From Alteromonas antoniana (GTDB lineage: Bacteria; Pseudomonadota; Gammaproteobacteria; Enterobacterales; Alteromonadaceae), in the NCBI RefSeq assembly GCF_019249295.1, contig NZ_JAESDH010000006.1:62001-126000 (forward strand): a stretch of DNA of 64,000 bases, in the 5' to 3' direction. A model generated the notes under the pieces. The model did not search any database and was not told the origin of the DNA. It was given only the letters and a program-made list of their open reading frames with translations. The translations under genes and the position numbers were made by a program. This document shows positions 52,578-62,026 of the stretch, one piece after another; position 1 is the first letter of the stretch; each line of letters begins with the position of its first letter.

Positions 52578-52605
52578 AAAAAAAAGGCCCACCGAAAGGT
52601 GGGCC
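52578..52605 (-). terminator. Intrinsic terminator on the minus strand
   Basis: An 8-bp perfect GC-rich stem (52586-52593 with 52598-52605) followed on the minus strand by eight T. Confidence 0.88.
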
Positions 52606-52740
52606 AAACAGCAAGAACGCGTACACACTGTCAACAGTGCATAGTGATTTACGCATACATATATGCGTCAGTTCACAGCATCATGGTTACGTTTTTTTAA
52701 TCTGGCTGATATCACGCTCTTCATCCTTTATCATTAATTC
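52578..52740 (-). ncRNA. Candidate minus-strand structured RNA
   Basis: A perfect terminator (GGCCCACC, TTTC loop on the minus strand, GGTGGGCC, then T8) ends a minus-strand transcript that has no obvious gene: the next gene to the right is on the plus strand. Two hairpins upstream of it strengthen the case for a structured RNA of roughly 160 nt. The 5' end is not defined and the right boundary given is a guess; a long 3' tail of the gene at 53305 is the alternative. Confidence 0.35.
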
Positions 52741-52836
52741 TGCGACACTGCATAAACAAAAAAATCACTGTCAGCAGGCCGTTTCAAAGGATGCGTTTTC
52801 AGTCAGCCTTTGTATATAACAACAAGAGGAGGATAT

Positions 52837-53283
52837 ATGTCATCGCGGGTGCAGTTGATGTCCCGTCATTTACCAATATCACGACTTTCCATCGACGTAC
52901 TGCTTGCTCTCAGGCTGTACTACGATAGTGCTGCGCAAGGGGTCAGTATTGACAAAGATATCGCAGAACTTCGTGAGTTTCCGGAGCGATTATCCGGAAG
53001 CTATCGCGCCGAATGGGAGAGCCTTGTCAAACGCGAAGTCGCCAGACAAATTATTCAGCAGGACGCACGCCCTGTCAGCGAGATGATTGAAATCATCATG
53101 GCTGATCTTGAAACGTTCTATGCGCGCGACGAACGCTTCCTGCGATTGCTTGAATTAGTCAGGCACGCTGAAGCAATTGAGAAAACAGATAACGCGCGGG
53201 TGTTTCCCACACCATTAAAACGGCAACTGATGGCACTGTTGCTGCCCGCAGTGACATTGCCGCCAAAACCGCCTAGACCCTGA
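52837..53283 (+). CDS. Hypothetical protein, 148 residues
   Basis: Not recognised. ATG 52837 is clearly set by AGAGGAGGATAT just before it. There is no signal peptide. The protein is helical and charged, with DIAELREFPERLSGSYRAEW and a C-terminal proline tail (LPPKPPRP). It lies tail to tail with the DUF2805 gene. Confidence 0.65.
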   Translation: MSSRVQLMSRHLPISRLSIDVLLALRLYYDSAAQGVSIDKDIAELREFPERLSGSYRAEWESLVKREVARQIIQQDARPVSEMIEIIMADLETFYARDERFLRLLELVRHAEAIEKTDNARVFPTPLKRQLMALLLPAVTLPPKPPRP

Positions 53284-53304
53284 TTAATAAGCCGCTGGCA
53301 GAGC

Positions 53305-53592
53305 TTATTTATTTGCGCCCTGTGGTTTGTACTGTGACACGCAGTATCCTCGTGAGACGCCTTCAGGGCGCAGCGCTTTATGCTTTGTACTGCGGCCGCT
53401 TACCCGTGCCCGCCAGTTACGAAAGGCCTGTGGCTTTAGCCTGGCGCGCATCAGAGCGATAACCTGCTTTTCAGATAGCCCGAAAAGCGACTCGATGGCT
53501 TCAAACGGCGTCCGGTCTTCCCACGCCATTTCAATTATCCTTGAAGTTTCATGTTCTTCAAGGTGACTTGTCAGGGCTTTTTTATTCATCAA
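53305..53592 (-). CDS. TIGR03643/DUF2805 family protein
   Basis: A 95-residue small protein with the family core IIEMAWEDRTPFEAIESLFG followed by LSEKQVIALMRARLKPQAFRNWRARV, in two parts. It looks like a short DNA-binding helical protein, but the function is unknown. It follows the nuclease fusion gene on the same strand by 56 nt. Confidence 0.82.
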   Translation of the reverse strand: MMNKKALTSHLEEHETSRIIEMAWEDRTPFEAIESLFGLSEKQVIALMRARLKPQAFRNWRARVSGRSTKHKALRPEGVSRGYCVSQYKPQGANK

Positions 53593-53648
53593 TTACATTA
53601 CATCAGAATGACTGCGTGATTACCTATACGCAGGCTCTCAAAAGTGGT

Positions 53649-55811
53649 TCAGTCACGCTTCTGCTGGGACAATAGCAGCAGCGACGCGGCGGCTTTAGCA
53701 TCTGACAGCGCGCGGTGATGACGCTCCATCGCAATATCGAAATGAGAGGTCAGTGCTGCCAGCGAATACGAAGCCAGCCCAGGCCACGCTTTACGCATCT
53801 CTCTGACAGTACATAACTTCGGGCGGCGATAGTGTTGCTCCAGTCGCGCAAACTCCTGCTTAATAAAGCCATAATCGAAATTCACGTTATGCGCCACAAA
53901 CACACAGTCTTCCGTGAACTGCGCAATGGCTTCGGCCACCTCGGCGAAAATCGGTGCCGTTGCTACCATCTCATCAGAAATTCCGGTCAGACGTGTTATT
54001 GCAGATGGGATGTGACGCTGCGGATTAATAAGCGACTGCCATTCGTCCACCACTTCTCCGTTTATGACCTTGGCGATCCCGACTTCCGTTATCCGGTGGT
54101 AAGCGGCATTTCCGCCGGTAGTTTCAATATCTACCACCGCATAGGGCTGCATTGGATCGCGGTACCAGTTAACCTGCGTAATGGTCACATCAAAACCAGC
54201 CTGCTGTAGTCGCTGAATAGTCATCAGCTGATTTCTGCGAAGCTGATCCCCCGGCGCTTTAATTTCTTCAAACCGAAGGGTAGTGTCCAATACCATAATG
54301 TCAGGAAAACCATCGCGCAGAGTTTTAAAGTCGCGACACATCATCACAAGTAACCGCTTTACGGCTTCATAATCTCCCTGCGTCAGCAATATCCGGGGAG
54401 TGTCCAGCAAGGACTGGCTCCACATAAACAGACTGTTAACCTTTCCGAAGTGAGCAGCTGCCTGTCGGGTAACGTGTTCAAGCATACTATCGGCGGTTGG
54501 CAGCGCATCCAGTAGCGCATCTATCTGAATATGATACTGGTCGTAAAAATCGTTATGTCTGAGCGGCTGAGGCCGGCGGTCAAATTCGTTTACCAGTGCT
54601 TCCTGCGAATATAATAAGTCCCAGAATGTCAGACCGAATAATACCCGCCACAACCGGTTTTCTGTTCTCCATGCTGTTATTCCTCTGCGCTTGTACCAGG
54701 CAATGACCCCACGCTCCACCTGCTGATTCTGACTTTCATCCAGCGCCAGTGTGCGACTGGCATTGCGCAGCATGTCAGTGAGGGCGCTGGTACGTTTTTT
54801 ATGAAACTTTCTGGCGTAAAAATCTTCTGCAAAGGTTAACAGGGTATCGGAGCCGGGATTATCAATAATCTCTTCAAGGGCAGATTTCACCTGCGCCTTG
54901 TCGCCGGATTTATACAGCTCTCGTAACCACTTTTCTTTTGCCTGATCACCCTGCCCCCTGGCCAGTACCGAGAGCGCCAGTGGCGGAAATTCGGTTAGCA
55001 ACAGTTGGCCCAGCTTGAGGCAATACCGGTCCTGTAATTGCTGACCAACGGCGCTGTCAGCTTCAGGCAAAGTCTGCTCTGCCAATGCGCGCAGCTCTGC
55101 ACTGCTCAGATACGGGAGCGTGTCGGTATGATAAGCGTAATACCAGGCCGCGGCTGCCTCTTCGGCGTTATCAAACCTGGCAACATCAGCACTTGCTGCG
55201 CTGTCGGCGCGAGTGCGCATAATGCCAAGATCGCGCATGGAAAATTGATTCAGCCGCCCCTTGGTATTGCCGAAGTATAAAAACAGCAAAAAACGCAATG
55301 GCTGATCGAAGGCGCAGTAAAGATAATGCGAGCAGGAAAAACTATCAGGCCAGCCATGCTGAGTAATTTGCCGCTCCAGAAGCTGACTGAGCGCCGCTTT
55401 GCTTTGCCCTGAAAGTCCACGGATATCCTGATAGTTAGCCAGTAGCTCGATAATGTCGGCCTTATTCAATACCGACACCACATCCCAGATTGGTGCCGCG
55501 TCCAGCGACAAAAACCACTCCTGCGCGATCAACACATCTATCTGTTCCTGCGGTTGCGCTATCTCATCGTAGTTGAAGTGATTGCGATTTATCACTGCAT
55601 ACTTTCTTGAGGCCGCCCGCACAACGATACATTGCTGAGGTTCGGGAAGGGCTATGAAGTTATCGATAAAATCGCGGCTGGCAGTATCAAGAAGAACACC
55701 ACTCTGGCCTTCAAAAAACCGCAGGAATTCATGGAAATGGTCAAGGTAGTAGCGAGCCGGTAACGTTTTGCGCATAACGGGATGAATTCTCTCGTGTTGT
55801 AATACTGCCAT
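53649..55811 (-). CDS. FAN1-like VRR-NUC nuclease fused to a DEDDh exonuclease
   Basis: A 720-residue protein. ATG 55811 is preferred (a later ATG at 55775 is possible; the ORF opens at 55850). Residues 1-490 match the FAN1 plan: an N-terminal segment with ARYYLDHFHEFLRFF, a SAP-like stretch (VSVLNKADIIELLANYQDIRG, as parts) and a TPR-like helical middle. Residues about 495-545 are VRR-NUC with the PD...E-x-K site (GFPDIMVLD, FEEIKAPGDQLRR). From about 552 on is an added DnaQ-like exonuclease: VDIETTGG, NFDYG and HHRALSDAK. FAN1 acts in DNA interstrand crosslink repair; the extra 3'-5' exonuclease is unusual. Confidence 0.88.
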   Translation of the reverse strand: MAVLQHERIHPVMRKTLPARYYLDHFHEFLRFFEGQSGVLLDTASRDFIDNFIALPEPQQCIVVRAASRKYAVINRNHFNYDEIAQPQEQIDVLIAQEWFLSLDAAPIWDVVSVLNKADIIELLANYQDIRGLSGQSKAALSQLLERQITQHGWPDSFSCSHYLYCAFDQPLRFLLFLYFGNTKGRLNQFSMRDLGIMRTRADSAASADVARFDNAEEAAAAWYYAYHTDTLPYLSSAELRALAEQTLPEADSAVGQQLQDRYCLKLGQLLLTEFPPLALSVLARGQGDQAKEKWLRELYKSGDKAQVKSALEEIIDNPGSDTLLTFAEDFYARKFHKKRTSALTDMLRNASRTLALDESQNQQVERGVIAWYKRRGITAWRTENRLWRVLFGLTFWDLLYSQEALVNEFDRRPQPLRHNDFYDQYHIQIDALLDALPTADSMLEHVTRQAAAHFGKVNSLFMWSQSLLDTPRILLTQGDYEAVKRLLVMMCRDFKTLRDGFPDIMVLDTTLRFEEIKAPGDQLRRNQLMTIQRLQQAGFDVTITQVNWYRDPMQPYAVVDIETTGGNAAYHRITEVGIAKVINGEVVDEWQSLINPQRHIPSAITRLTGISDEMVATAPIFAEVAEAIAQFTEDCVFVAHNVNFDYGFIKQEFARLEQHYRRPKLCTVREMRKAWPGLASYSLAALTSHFDIAMERHHRALSDAKAAASLLLLSQQKRD

Positions 55812-55904
55812 CCCCGCGGATCCCGGGGAGCACACCTGCAACCCTGACAACCGGAACTAACCGGGTCGAGGGGGCTGCCAACAATAGTGTATATTTATAC
55901 AGCT

Positions 55905-56204
55905 CTAATAATCAAGCCGGATCCGCTGTTTGCTCACCCAGTCAAAATAGTTAGCCAGATCCACGTCCTGCTGCAACGCTTTCTGCGTATTCAGCGTTTT
56001 CGCTAGCGTCATCTCTGAATAAAACCGGTGAATACCATCATGACACTGCCGGCAAATTGCAATGCCTTCGTTTAGCTTTTGTTTCGTGTAGCGCTTTTTG
56101 AAATGGGCGCGGCGATGCATTTTTTTCGGGATCAGGTGATGAAAGGTCAACCGGGCATTGCGGTAGCAAAGGGGACATACTCCAATTTTTTGCTCTCTGC
56201 TCAT
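55905..56204 (-). CDS. HNH endonuclease-like protein
   Basis: A 99-residue protein from ATG 56204 (MSREQKIGVCPLC); a TTG at 56228 is the other possible start. It shows the HNH plan with zinc cysteines: CPLCYRNARLTFHHLIPKK and CRQCHDGIHR. It may be a nuclease or a non-catalytic DNA-binding relative. It is on the same strand as, and 93 nt upstream of, the FAN1-like fusion. Confidence 0.8.
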   Translation of the reverse strand: MSREQKIGVCPLCYRNARLTFHHLIPKKMHRRAHFKKRYTKQKLNEGIAICRQCHDGIHRFYSEMTLAKTLNTQKALQQDVDLANYFDWVSKQRIRLDY

Positions 56205-56287
56205 CAGACTTTTTTGTGACGGATTCAATCTCTTTACGGCAACAGGGCGTAAACCAGTTTATTCTTTTTTAAAAGGCGAGGTACTTT

Positions 56288-56479
56288 ATGAGCCTTACCC
56301 GAGCGATGACATTTTCGTGCCCTTACTGTATGGCACCGAATGATTTCGAAGTTGACGAAATAAACGATGTAGGACAAGTTCAGGTGCTGGATTGCCAGAT
56401 CTGCTGTCAGCCCATTGAAATTACCGTTACCGGTAGCGGTGAGGATCTGGAATTGCACGCAGAGCGGGAAAATGACTGA
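56288..56479 (+). CDS. CPXCG-motif cysteine-rich protein
   Basis: A 63-residue zinc-ribbon protein. Cys pairs are in FSCPYCMAPN and LDCQICCQPIEI. The start follows GAGGTACTTT. Function unknown. Its stop overlaps the start of the next gene (ATGACTGA). Confidence 0.85.
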   Translation: MSLTRAMTFSCPYCMAPNDFEVDEINDVGQVQVLDCQICCQPIEITVTGSGEDLELHAEREND

Positions 56480-57134
56480 GCCATCTGAACATCATTTTTC
56501 AACCGCCGATATCGATGCCATGGCGCAGCGGTACCGGGCAAATTTTATCAACAGTTTGTCGGGGTTCAAATCGGCAAACGTCGTGGGCACACGCAGTGAC
56601 AAAGCGGAAAACCTGGCAATCATCAGCTCTGTTTTTCACGTTGGCGCTAACCCGCCTTTGCTGGGTATGCTGATACGCCCCCACACTGTGGTTCGCGACA
56701 CGCTGGAAAATATACTATCAGCTAAGCACTACACCATTAATCATGTCGGCACTGACTGGATTGATAAGGCTCACCAGACCTCAGCGCGGTTTGAACCGGA
56801 CGTCAGCGAGTTTTCTGAATGCGGTTTAACCCCATGGTATTCACCAGAATGCGTTGCGCCTTACGTGTTGGAAAGCCGGCTACAAATTGGACTGACGTAT
56901 TCTGAGCATTTCACGCTGGAAAATGACACGGTATTGGTAATTGGGAACATCCAGGAGGTTATTGTGAAAGGGGATGCCATGCACAATGACGGCTATGTGG
57001 ATATTGAAGCGCTGGGCTCGGCCTGTATTTCCGGTCTCGACAGCTATCATCAAACCCAACGCCTGGCGCAGTTTGAATATGCCAAGCCTGATCAACCTGT
57101 TAAGAAAAAATCACCGCAGGGAACTGAAAGGTAA
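56472..57134 (+). CDS. Flavin reductase-like (FMN-binding split-barrel) protein
   Basis: A 220-residue protein. ATG 56472 overlaps the zinc-ribbon stop by 8 nt, so the genes are coupled. It has the split-barrel flavin reductase look: NSLSGFKSANVVGTRSDKAENLAIISSVFHVGANPPLLG (in parts), a region for FMN phosphate, and late GLDSYHQTQRLAQFEYAKP. Close relatives are described as flavin reductase-like. The electron donor and partner are unknown. Confidence 0.82.
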   Translation: MTEPSEHHFSTADIDAMAQRYRANFINSLSGFKSANVVGTRSDKAENLAIISSVFHVGANPPLLGMLIRPHTVVRDTLENILSAKHYTINHVGTDWIDKAHQTSARFEPDVSEFSECGLTPWYSPECVAPYVLESRLQIGLTYSEHFTLENDTVLVIGNIQEVIVKGDAMHNDGYVDIEALGSACISGLDSYHQTQRLAQFEYAKPDQPVKKKSPQGTER

Positions 57135-57272
57135 CCTGAGTATCTAATTAAAAGCAAAAACGCTGTTTTTCTTTTTTATTGCGGAGCGGTTGCACGATTA
57201 TTAATGCAGATCAAACTAATCTGGCTTTGCCTTTGCCAGATCCAGATTTTGCAGGTATAAGTATAAAGACTG

Positions 57273-57296
57273 AAAACCCGCCTTTTGGCGGGTTTT
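57273..57296. terminator. Bidirectional intrinsic terminator
   Basis: AAAACCCGCC and GGCGGGTTTT form a perfect 10-bp stem with a TTTT loop, between the flavin reductase-like gene and the HiPIP gene. Confidence 0.88.
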
Positions 57297-57355
57297 GCGT
57301 GTTTAGCGTTGAATAAAAAAGAATCATTATCGTTTCGATCAGCTTGGAGAGACCT

Positions 57356-57649
57356 ATGAAATCCGTAAATCGCCGTGATTTCCTCAAGTTAACAGGATCT
57401 ACCGTCATTGGTATGACACTGGGTGGCGTTGCATTACGTGCAAATGCTCAGGAGCAGCTGCAAGCTGACGACCCAACGGCAAAAGCGTTGAACTATACGC
57501 CATCGTCTACGACTTCAGGCCAGAAATGTGCGAATTGCATGTACATTCAGGGCAGTGACGGTGAGCAGCACCGTCCCTGTGCAATTTTCCCTGGCAAGCT
57601 GGTTGCCGCTGAGGGCTGGTGTAGTGCGTGGGTGAAGCGCCCCAGCTAA
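57356..57649 (+). CDS. High-potential iron-sulfur protein (HiPIP)
   Basis: A 97-residue periplasmic electron carrier. ATG 57356 follows GGAGAGACCT. A Tat signal (VNRRDFLKLTGSTVIG) is cleaved near ANAQEQ. The four [4Fe-4S] cysteines are visible in CANCMY, RPCAIF and GWCSAW. HiPIPs carry electrons to reductases or cytochromes at high potential. It is a single gene with its own promoter side and terminator before it. Confidence 0.93.
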   Translation: MKSVNRRDFLKLTGSTVIGMTLGGVALRANAQEQLQADDPTAKALNYTPSSTTSGQKCANCMYIQGSDGEQHRPCAIFPGKLVAAEGWCSAWVKRPS

Positions 57650-57788
57650 CTAAACTGTGTTCCCACCCGGCATTGCGGAAACAGCTCGTCTGCTCCGCAA
57701 TGCTCCCATTACCCGTTTATCTTTTATTTCCCTTTTCGCTACATTGACGCTTCTTATCTGGGCAACCTTGCGCTTGCATATCAGCTCA

Positions 57789-59456
57789 CTACTTTGTTTC
57801 ACGTTCACCATCAGTTAGCGAAGAAAACCACTGAGGATGAGCCTGCATCCGGCTTTCCATAAGTTGTACCTGAGGCGTAAAACCCAGTGCCTGCTCAAGC
57901 TGATAACCCACCATCAGTACCTTCATATCCTGCCACTGGCCTCCGATAACGCTAAGCCCTACCGGTAATTCTTTTACTTCTGCCACCGGCAACGTCAGGT
58001 GTGGATAGCCGGCAATGGCAGCCAGATAGCCAATGCCGATAAATCCCATCGGAGCATGGTCTCCGTAAATGGTATCGATAAGAAAAGCGGGGCTGTTTGA
58101 GGGCGCAACCAGCACATCGACATTGTTGTCTTTAAGTAGTGCGTCAATGCCTTTGTCTCTTGCCGTAGTGCGGATAAGTGACAACGCATCACGATAGGCG
58201 GGACTGTCTATCTCAGGTGCGGCAAGCGACTGGGTAAAAATATCCTGGTCGAATAAGACCATTTCTCTGTCCGAACCGGCATTAAATTCAATAAGTTCGG
58301 TCAGAGACCGGGCGGGCAAGTCGGCAGGGGACGATGCCAGGTACGCATTGATGTTGTGGTGAAATTCACTTAGCAGTACCTGATAGGAATCAGGCCAGAA
58401 ACTCTCAGGCTGTGAAAAGTCCGCAATATCCACCAGCTGCGCACCGTGTTCTTCCAATACAGCAAGCGAGTCATTAAATGCGGATAACACGTGCGGGTTG
58501 TCCCCTTGTCGATACCGCATCACGCCTATACGTACGCCTTCCAGACGCCCCGTTGTCAGGCTGTCGGCGGGAGGCATAAATGTGGGGGCTTGTATGGTTA
58601 GCTTGTCCTGATTATCAGCGCCGGACATTGCCTGAAACATGACTGCTGCGTCCAGCACACTCGTAGTCATCGGGCCGGCGGTGTCTTGCGTATGTGAAAT
58701 AGGTACGATATGCCGACGGGACAAAAAGCCCACCGACGGCTTAAACCCGACGACACCATTCATTGCCGACGGACAGATAATGGAGCCGTTGGTCTCGGTG
58801 CCGATAGCCAGGGAGGCCAGCCTGACAGCCATTGCCGCGCCTGATCCCGACGAAGAACCGCAGGCGGTGCGGTTCAGTAGATGGGGATTGCGGGTCAGCC
58901 CGCCGACTGCACTCCATCCGCTTATCGATGATTCAGACCGAAAATTTGCCCATTCCGACAAATTTGTTTTACCCAGAATAATCGCACCCGCAGCTCTGAG
59001 GCGGGCAATAATGGGGGCGTCACGGCCGGTATCATTGTCTATCAGCGCCATTGATCCTGCCGTTGTCGGCAGCTCCCGGGTCTCGATATTGTCTTTCACC
59101 AACACGGGGATCCCGTGAAGCGGCCCCAGCGAGCGTCCTTTAGCGATGGCGTCATCACGGTCTCTGGCTTCCTGAAGGGCGTCAGGATTAATTGAGAGTA
59201 CCGCATTGATGTTGCCGTCCAGGTCGCGGATCCTTGCCAGATATCCTTGCACCAGCGCTTCCGATGTCAGCTCCCGACGCTGAATGGCTGCGGCCTGGGC
59301 TACCGCGGTTTCATCCAGCCAAGCAGTGTCTTTCGCCGTGGCAGCCTCGGTATTCGCCTGCGGGGTGTCCGGTGATGACACCCCGGATGCAGAACATCCC
59401 AACAGACACCAGAATAAACCGATAATAACGCCAGCTCGCAACGCGCCTTGTTTCAT
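57789..59456 (-). CDS. Amidase-signature family lipoprotein
   Basis: A 555-residue enzyme. ATG 59456 follows GGAAGCTGCT and gives a lipoprotein signal (LFWCLLGCSAS). The amidase triad is visible: Lys in VLVKDNIET, Ser in GSSSGSGAAMAV and Ser in TETNGSIICPSA. The ORF extends 64 codons upstream without signal features. It would hydrolyse amide bonds in the periplasm; the substrate is unknown. The overall build is like Asp-tRNA amidotransferase A-type amidases but not part of GatCAB. Confidence 0.88.
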   Translation of the reverse strand: MKQGALRAGVIIGLFWCLLGCSASGVSSPDTPQANTEAATAKDTAWLDETAVAQAAAIQRRELTSEALVQGYLARIRDLDGNINAVLSINPDALQEARDRDDAIAKGRSLGPLHGIPVLVKDNIETRELPTTAGSMALIDNDTGRDAPIIARLRAAGAIILGKTNLSEWANFRSESSISGWSAVGGLTRNPHLLNRTACGSSSGSGAAMAVRLASLAIGTETNGSIICPSAMNGVVGFKPSVGFLSRRHIVPISHTQDTAGPMTTSVLDAAVMFQAMSGADNQDKLTIQAPTFMPPADSLTTGRLEGVRIGVMRYRQGDNPHVLSAFNDSLAVLEEHGAQLVDIADFSQPESFWPDSYQVLLSEFHHNINAYLASSPADLPARSLTELIEFNAGSDREMVLFDQDIFTQSLAAPEIDSPAYRDALSLIRTTARDKGIDALLKDNNVDVLVAPSNSPAFLIDTIYGDHAPMGFIGIGYLAAIAGYPHLTLPVAEVKELPVGLSVIGGQWQDMKVLMVGYQLEQALGFTPQVQLMESRMQAHPQWFSSLTDGERETK

Positions 59457-59748
59457 AGCAGCTTCCCATTTACTTTTGTTCGGTATGTTGAGCGTTCTAC
59501 GGCGCAACGTCGTTTTCCGCTCATTTCGGTAACGGCCGTATTTATTGTAAGTGTAGTCCGGGGCCTGACGCGGCGTCGAGACTCGCATGTTCCACATTTC
59601 ATCGGAGAGGATGCAAATACGCCTTTGACCAGAACAACATATCAGCAACCATCAATCTGATTTACTGCTATTTTTAACGACGATACGTTGTTGCGCTGCG
59701 CCGGCTCTGGCAGTCTTTAATAAAAACAATAACCCGGAACTCAATACT

Positions 59749-61266
59749 ATGTTCAAAACCAACAAGTACCTTACGATAGTCATGCTGCTTGGCAGTCTGA
59801 TGCTGTCCGCCGGCGTCACTGCCGCAGAAGAAAAAGCCCCCCCCGCCGATGCTGAACCTGTCATGAAAGTGACCCAGCACAAAGCACGGATCAACGGCAA
59901 AACGGTGAAATATTCGGTGCATGCTGGCGATACTCACCTCAAAGATAAAGAAGGTAAGCCAAGCGCCAGTATATTCAGCATCGCGTATATTCGCGACGAT
60001 GTGGATAACCGCAGCACCCGTCCGTTAATGTTTGTGTTCAATGGCGGCCCTGGCTCATCCAGTGTGTGGATGCATATGGGCTTGTTTGGTCCCAAAAAAG
60101 TGGTACTGCCCAGCGATGCCGAGCAGGTGGGTGCACCGCCATTTCCGCTTGAAACGAATCCAGACAGTCTGCTGGACATCGCTGATCTGGTGTTTATCGA
60201 TCCGGTAGGCACTGGCTACTCAACGCCATTAGGTGAAGCTGGAGGTAAAGATTTCTGGGGTGTGCAGGAAGATGCCGATATTTTGTCTGAGTTTATCCGC
60301 GTGTACATCACAAAGAACAAACGCTGGAATTCACCCAAATACCTGGCAGGAGAAAGCTACGGTACAACGCGGGCAGCGGCGATGGTCAAAACGCTGCAGG
60401 AAGGCTGGGGCAGCATCGACTTGAATGGTGTATTACTGATTTCTTCAATTCTGGACTTCCAGACAGGGGATTTCACTGATGGCAACGACTTACCTCACAT
60501 CACGTTTTTACCCACCTTTGCGGCGACAGCCTGGTACCACAATGCGCTACCTGATAAGAGCGCGTTTGACAGTCTCGAAAGCTTTCTTGAACAGGTTCGG
60601 GATTTTGCACTGACTGACTACGCGACGGTGCTGCTGAAAGGCGGCCTGGCCTCCGAACAGGAAGAGCAACATGTGATTGATCAGCTTCATCGCTTTACCG
60701 GTTTGAGTAAGACCTATCTGAAGCAGACGGACATGCGCATCAATGAATTTTTGTTTATGAAAGAACTGTTGCGTGATCGCGGACAGGTGGTAGGCCGCCT
60801 TGATAGTCGCTACCTGGGTGAAGATGCCGTGAAAGTTACCAGTCGTTTTGAAGCTGATCCGTCTTCCTACGCTATTGATGGTGCTTACACTGCAGCATTA
60901 CAGCACTACATGGCCACCGAACTGGATACGCTGCGTGAAGAAAAGTATAACGTGCTGTCAGGTGAAGTGTTCAGTAACTGGAACTGGCTTGTAGGCCGCA
61001 GCCCACGCAGTCAGGGCTTTTTAGCGATGACACCGAATCTGTCCCGCGCGATGCGCCAGAACAAAGATTTTCGTGTGTTCATTGCCAATGGTTACTACGA
61101 CATGGCAACCCCGTTTTTCGCTACAGAATATTCCATGCAACACCACGGTATCGATACTGACCGGGTGTCAATGCACTATTATGAAGCCGGCCACATGATG
61201 TATATCCATGAGCCGTCGCTGAATAAGCTGGTGAAGGATATTCGTGAATTTATGGATGCTCGCTAA
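59749..61266 (+). CDS. Secreted S10-family serine carboxypeptidase
   Basis: A 505-residue exported peptidase. The signal peptide ends near VTAAEE. Family motifs are NGGPGSSSVW (oxyanion region), the nucleophile Ser in GESYGTTRA, the Asp in NGYYDMATP and the His in AGHMMYIH. It releases C-terminal residues from peptides. The last 17 bases overlap the end of the convergent solute-binding protein gene. Confidence 0.92.
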   Translation: MFKTNKYLTIVMLLGSLMLSAGVTAAEEKAPPADAEPVMKVTQHKARINGKTVKYSVHAGDTHLKDKEGKPSASIFSIAYIRDDVDNRSTRPLMFVFNGGPGSSSVWMHMGLFGPKKVVLPSDAEQVGAPPFPLETNPDSLLDIADLVFIDPVGTGYSTPLGEAGGKDFWGVQEDADILSEFIRVYITKNKRWNSPKYLAGESYGTTRAAAMVKTLQEGWGSIDLNGVLLISSILDFQTGDFTDGNDLPHITFLPTFAATAWYHNALPDKSAFDSLESFLEQVRDFALTDYATVLLKGGLASEQEEQHVIDQLHRFTGLSKTYLKQTDMRINEFLFMKELLRDRGQVVGRLDSRYLGEDAVKVTSRFEADPSSYAIDGAYTAALQHYMATELDTLREEKYNVLSGEVFSNWNWLVGRSPRSQGFLAMTPNLSRAMRQNKDFRVFIANGYYDMATPFFATEYSMQHHGIDTDRVSMHYYEAGHMMYIHEPSLNKLVKDIREFMDAR

Positions 61267-62026
61267 ACCGGTTAGCCGGAATATCGTTCATCAGGTTGAC
61301 CAGCCCAAACTGGTCGATTAATGCCTGATAGCGACCATCTTCCATAAACGTCGCCAGTGTCTGATTAAACTGGCGGCGTAATTCATCGTCAACGATGGCG
61401 GCACGGTAAGGACTTACCCCAAACAGCGTATGGATGTCCACTTCTGCCTGAAGCTCAGCGGGCTCTTTGCTGCGCAGATGGGAAAAAATGTTTCTGTCCA
61501 TGACTGCCACATCGACACTTCCTGCTAACAATAGCCTTACCTGCCTGAATTGCTGAGGGATTTCGATGTAGCTGGGGTGCTGACTGACCACCTCGCGGTA
61601 CTCCTTCCCCAGAACATGGCTGGCCGTTTGAAAGGCGGCGACGGAATAGCTCCGTAAATCATTAATTTCGCTTATCATCAGATGACGCTTTTTGAGAGTG
61701 ACCGCCACATTTTGATAAACGACATATACGTTGCTCAGAATCGCATCGTCGATAGGGTGACGGGCATTCATCGTCAGACCGATATCGGCCCCACGTGCAT
61801 TAATCAACCGGGGAGTTCGCCCGAAAGGCACATAAATAGGAAGGATGTCATGACCGAGCTCTGCCAGAATCTGGCGCACCAGCTCCAGCTCGAAGCCACT
61901 ATGCGACTCGGCAACCACGTAGGGTGGCTTGTCCCACCCTACCAGGACATCAATTTGCCGGGCAGCAGCAGGAACAGATAATAAGACGCAAAACAACAGT
62001 AAAACAACGTGCTGCATATCGGGCAA
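61250..62026 (-). CDS. Periplasmic solute-binding protein (SBP_bac_3 type)
   Basis: A 258-residue exported protein, starting MPDMQHVVLLLFCVLLSVPA. It follows the plan of extracytoplasmic solute-binding proteins of amino-acid ABC systems (VGWDKPPYVV, SGFELELVRQILAELG, ADIGLTMNAR). No transporter genes are adjacent, so it may be an orphan or a relative used in signalling. It ends tail to tail, with a 17-nt overlap, with the S10 peptidase. Confidence 0.82.
   Translation of the reverse strand: MPDMQHVVLLLFCVLLSVPAAARQIDVLVGWDKPPYVVAESHSGFELELVRQILAELGHDILPIYVPFGRTPRLINARGADIGLTMNARHPIDDAILSNVYVVYQNVAVTLKKRHLMISEINDLRSYSVAAFQTASHVLGKEYREVVSQHPSYIEIPQQFRQVRLLLAGSVDVAVMDRNIFSHLRSKEPAELQAEVDIHTLFGVSPYRAAIVDDELRRQFNQTLATFMEDGRYQALIDQFGLVNLMNDIPANRFSEHP

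Larger units (their letters stand above)
52501..52836. other. Intergenic region with hairpins and a minus-strand terminator
   Basis: No protein gene accepted. It holds the terminator at 52578-52605 and two small perfect hairpins (CACTG-TCAA-CAGTG near 52626-52639 and ACGCATA-CATA-TATGCGT at 52651-52668). Confidence 0.6.
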
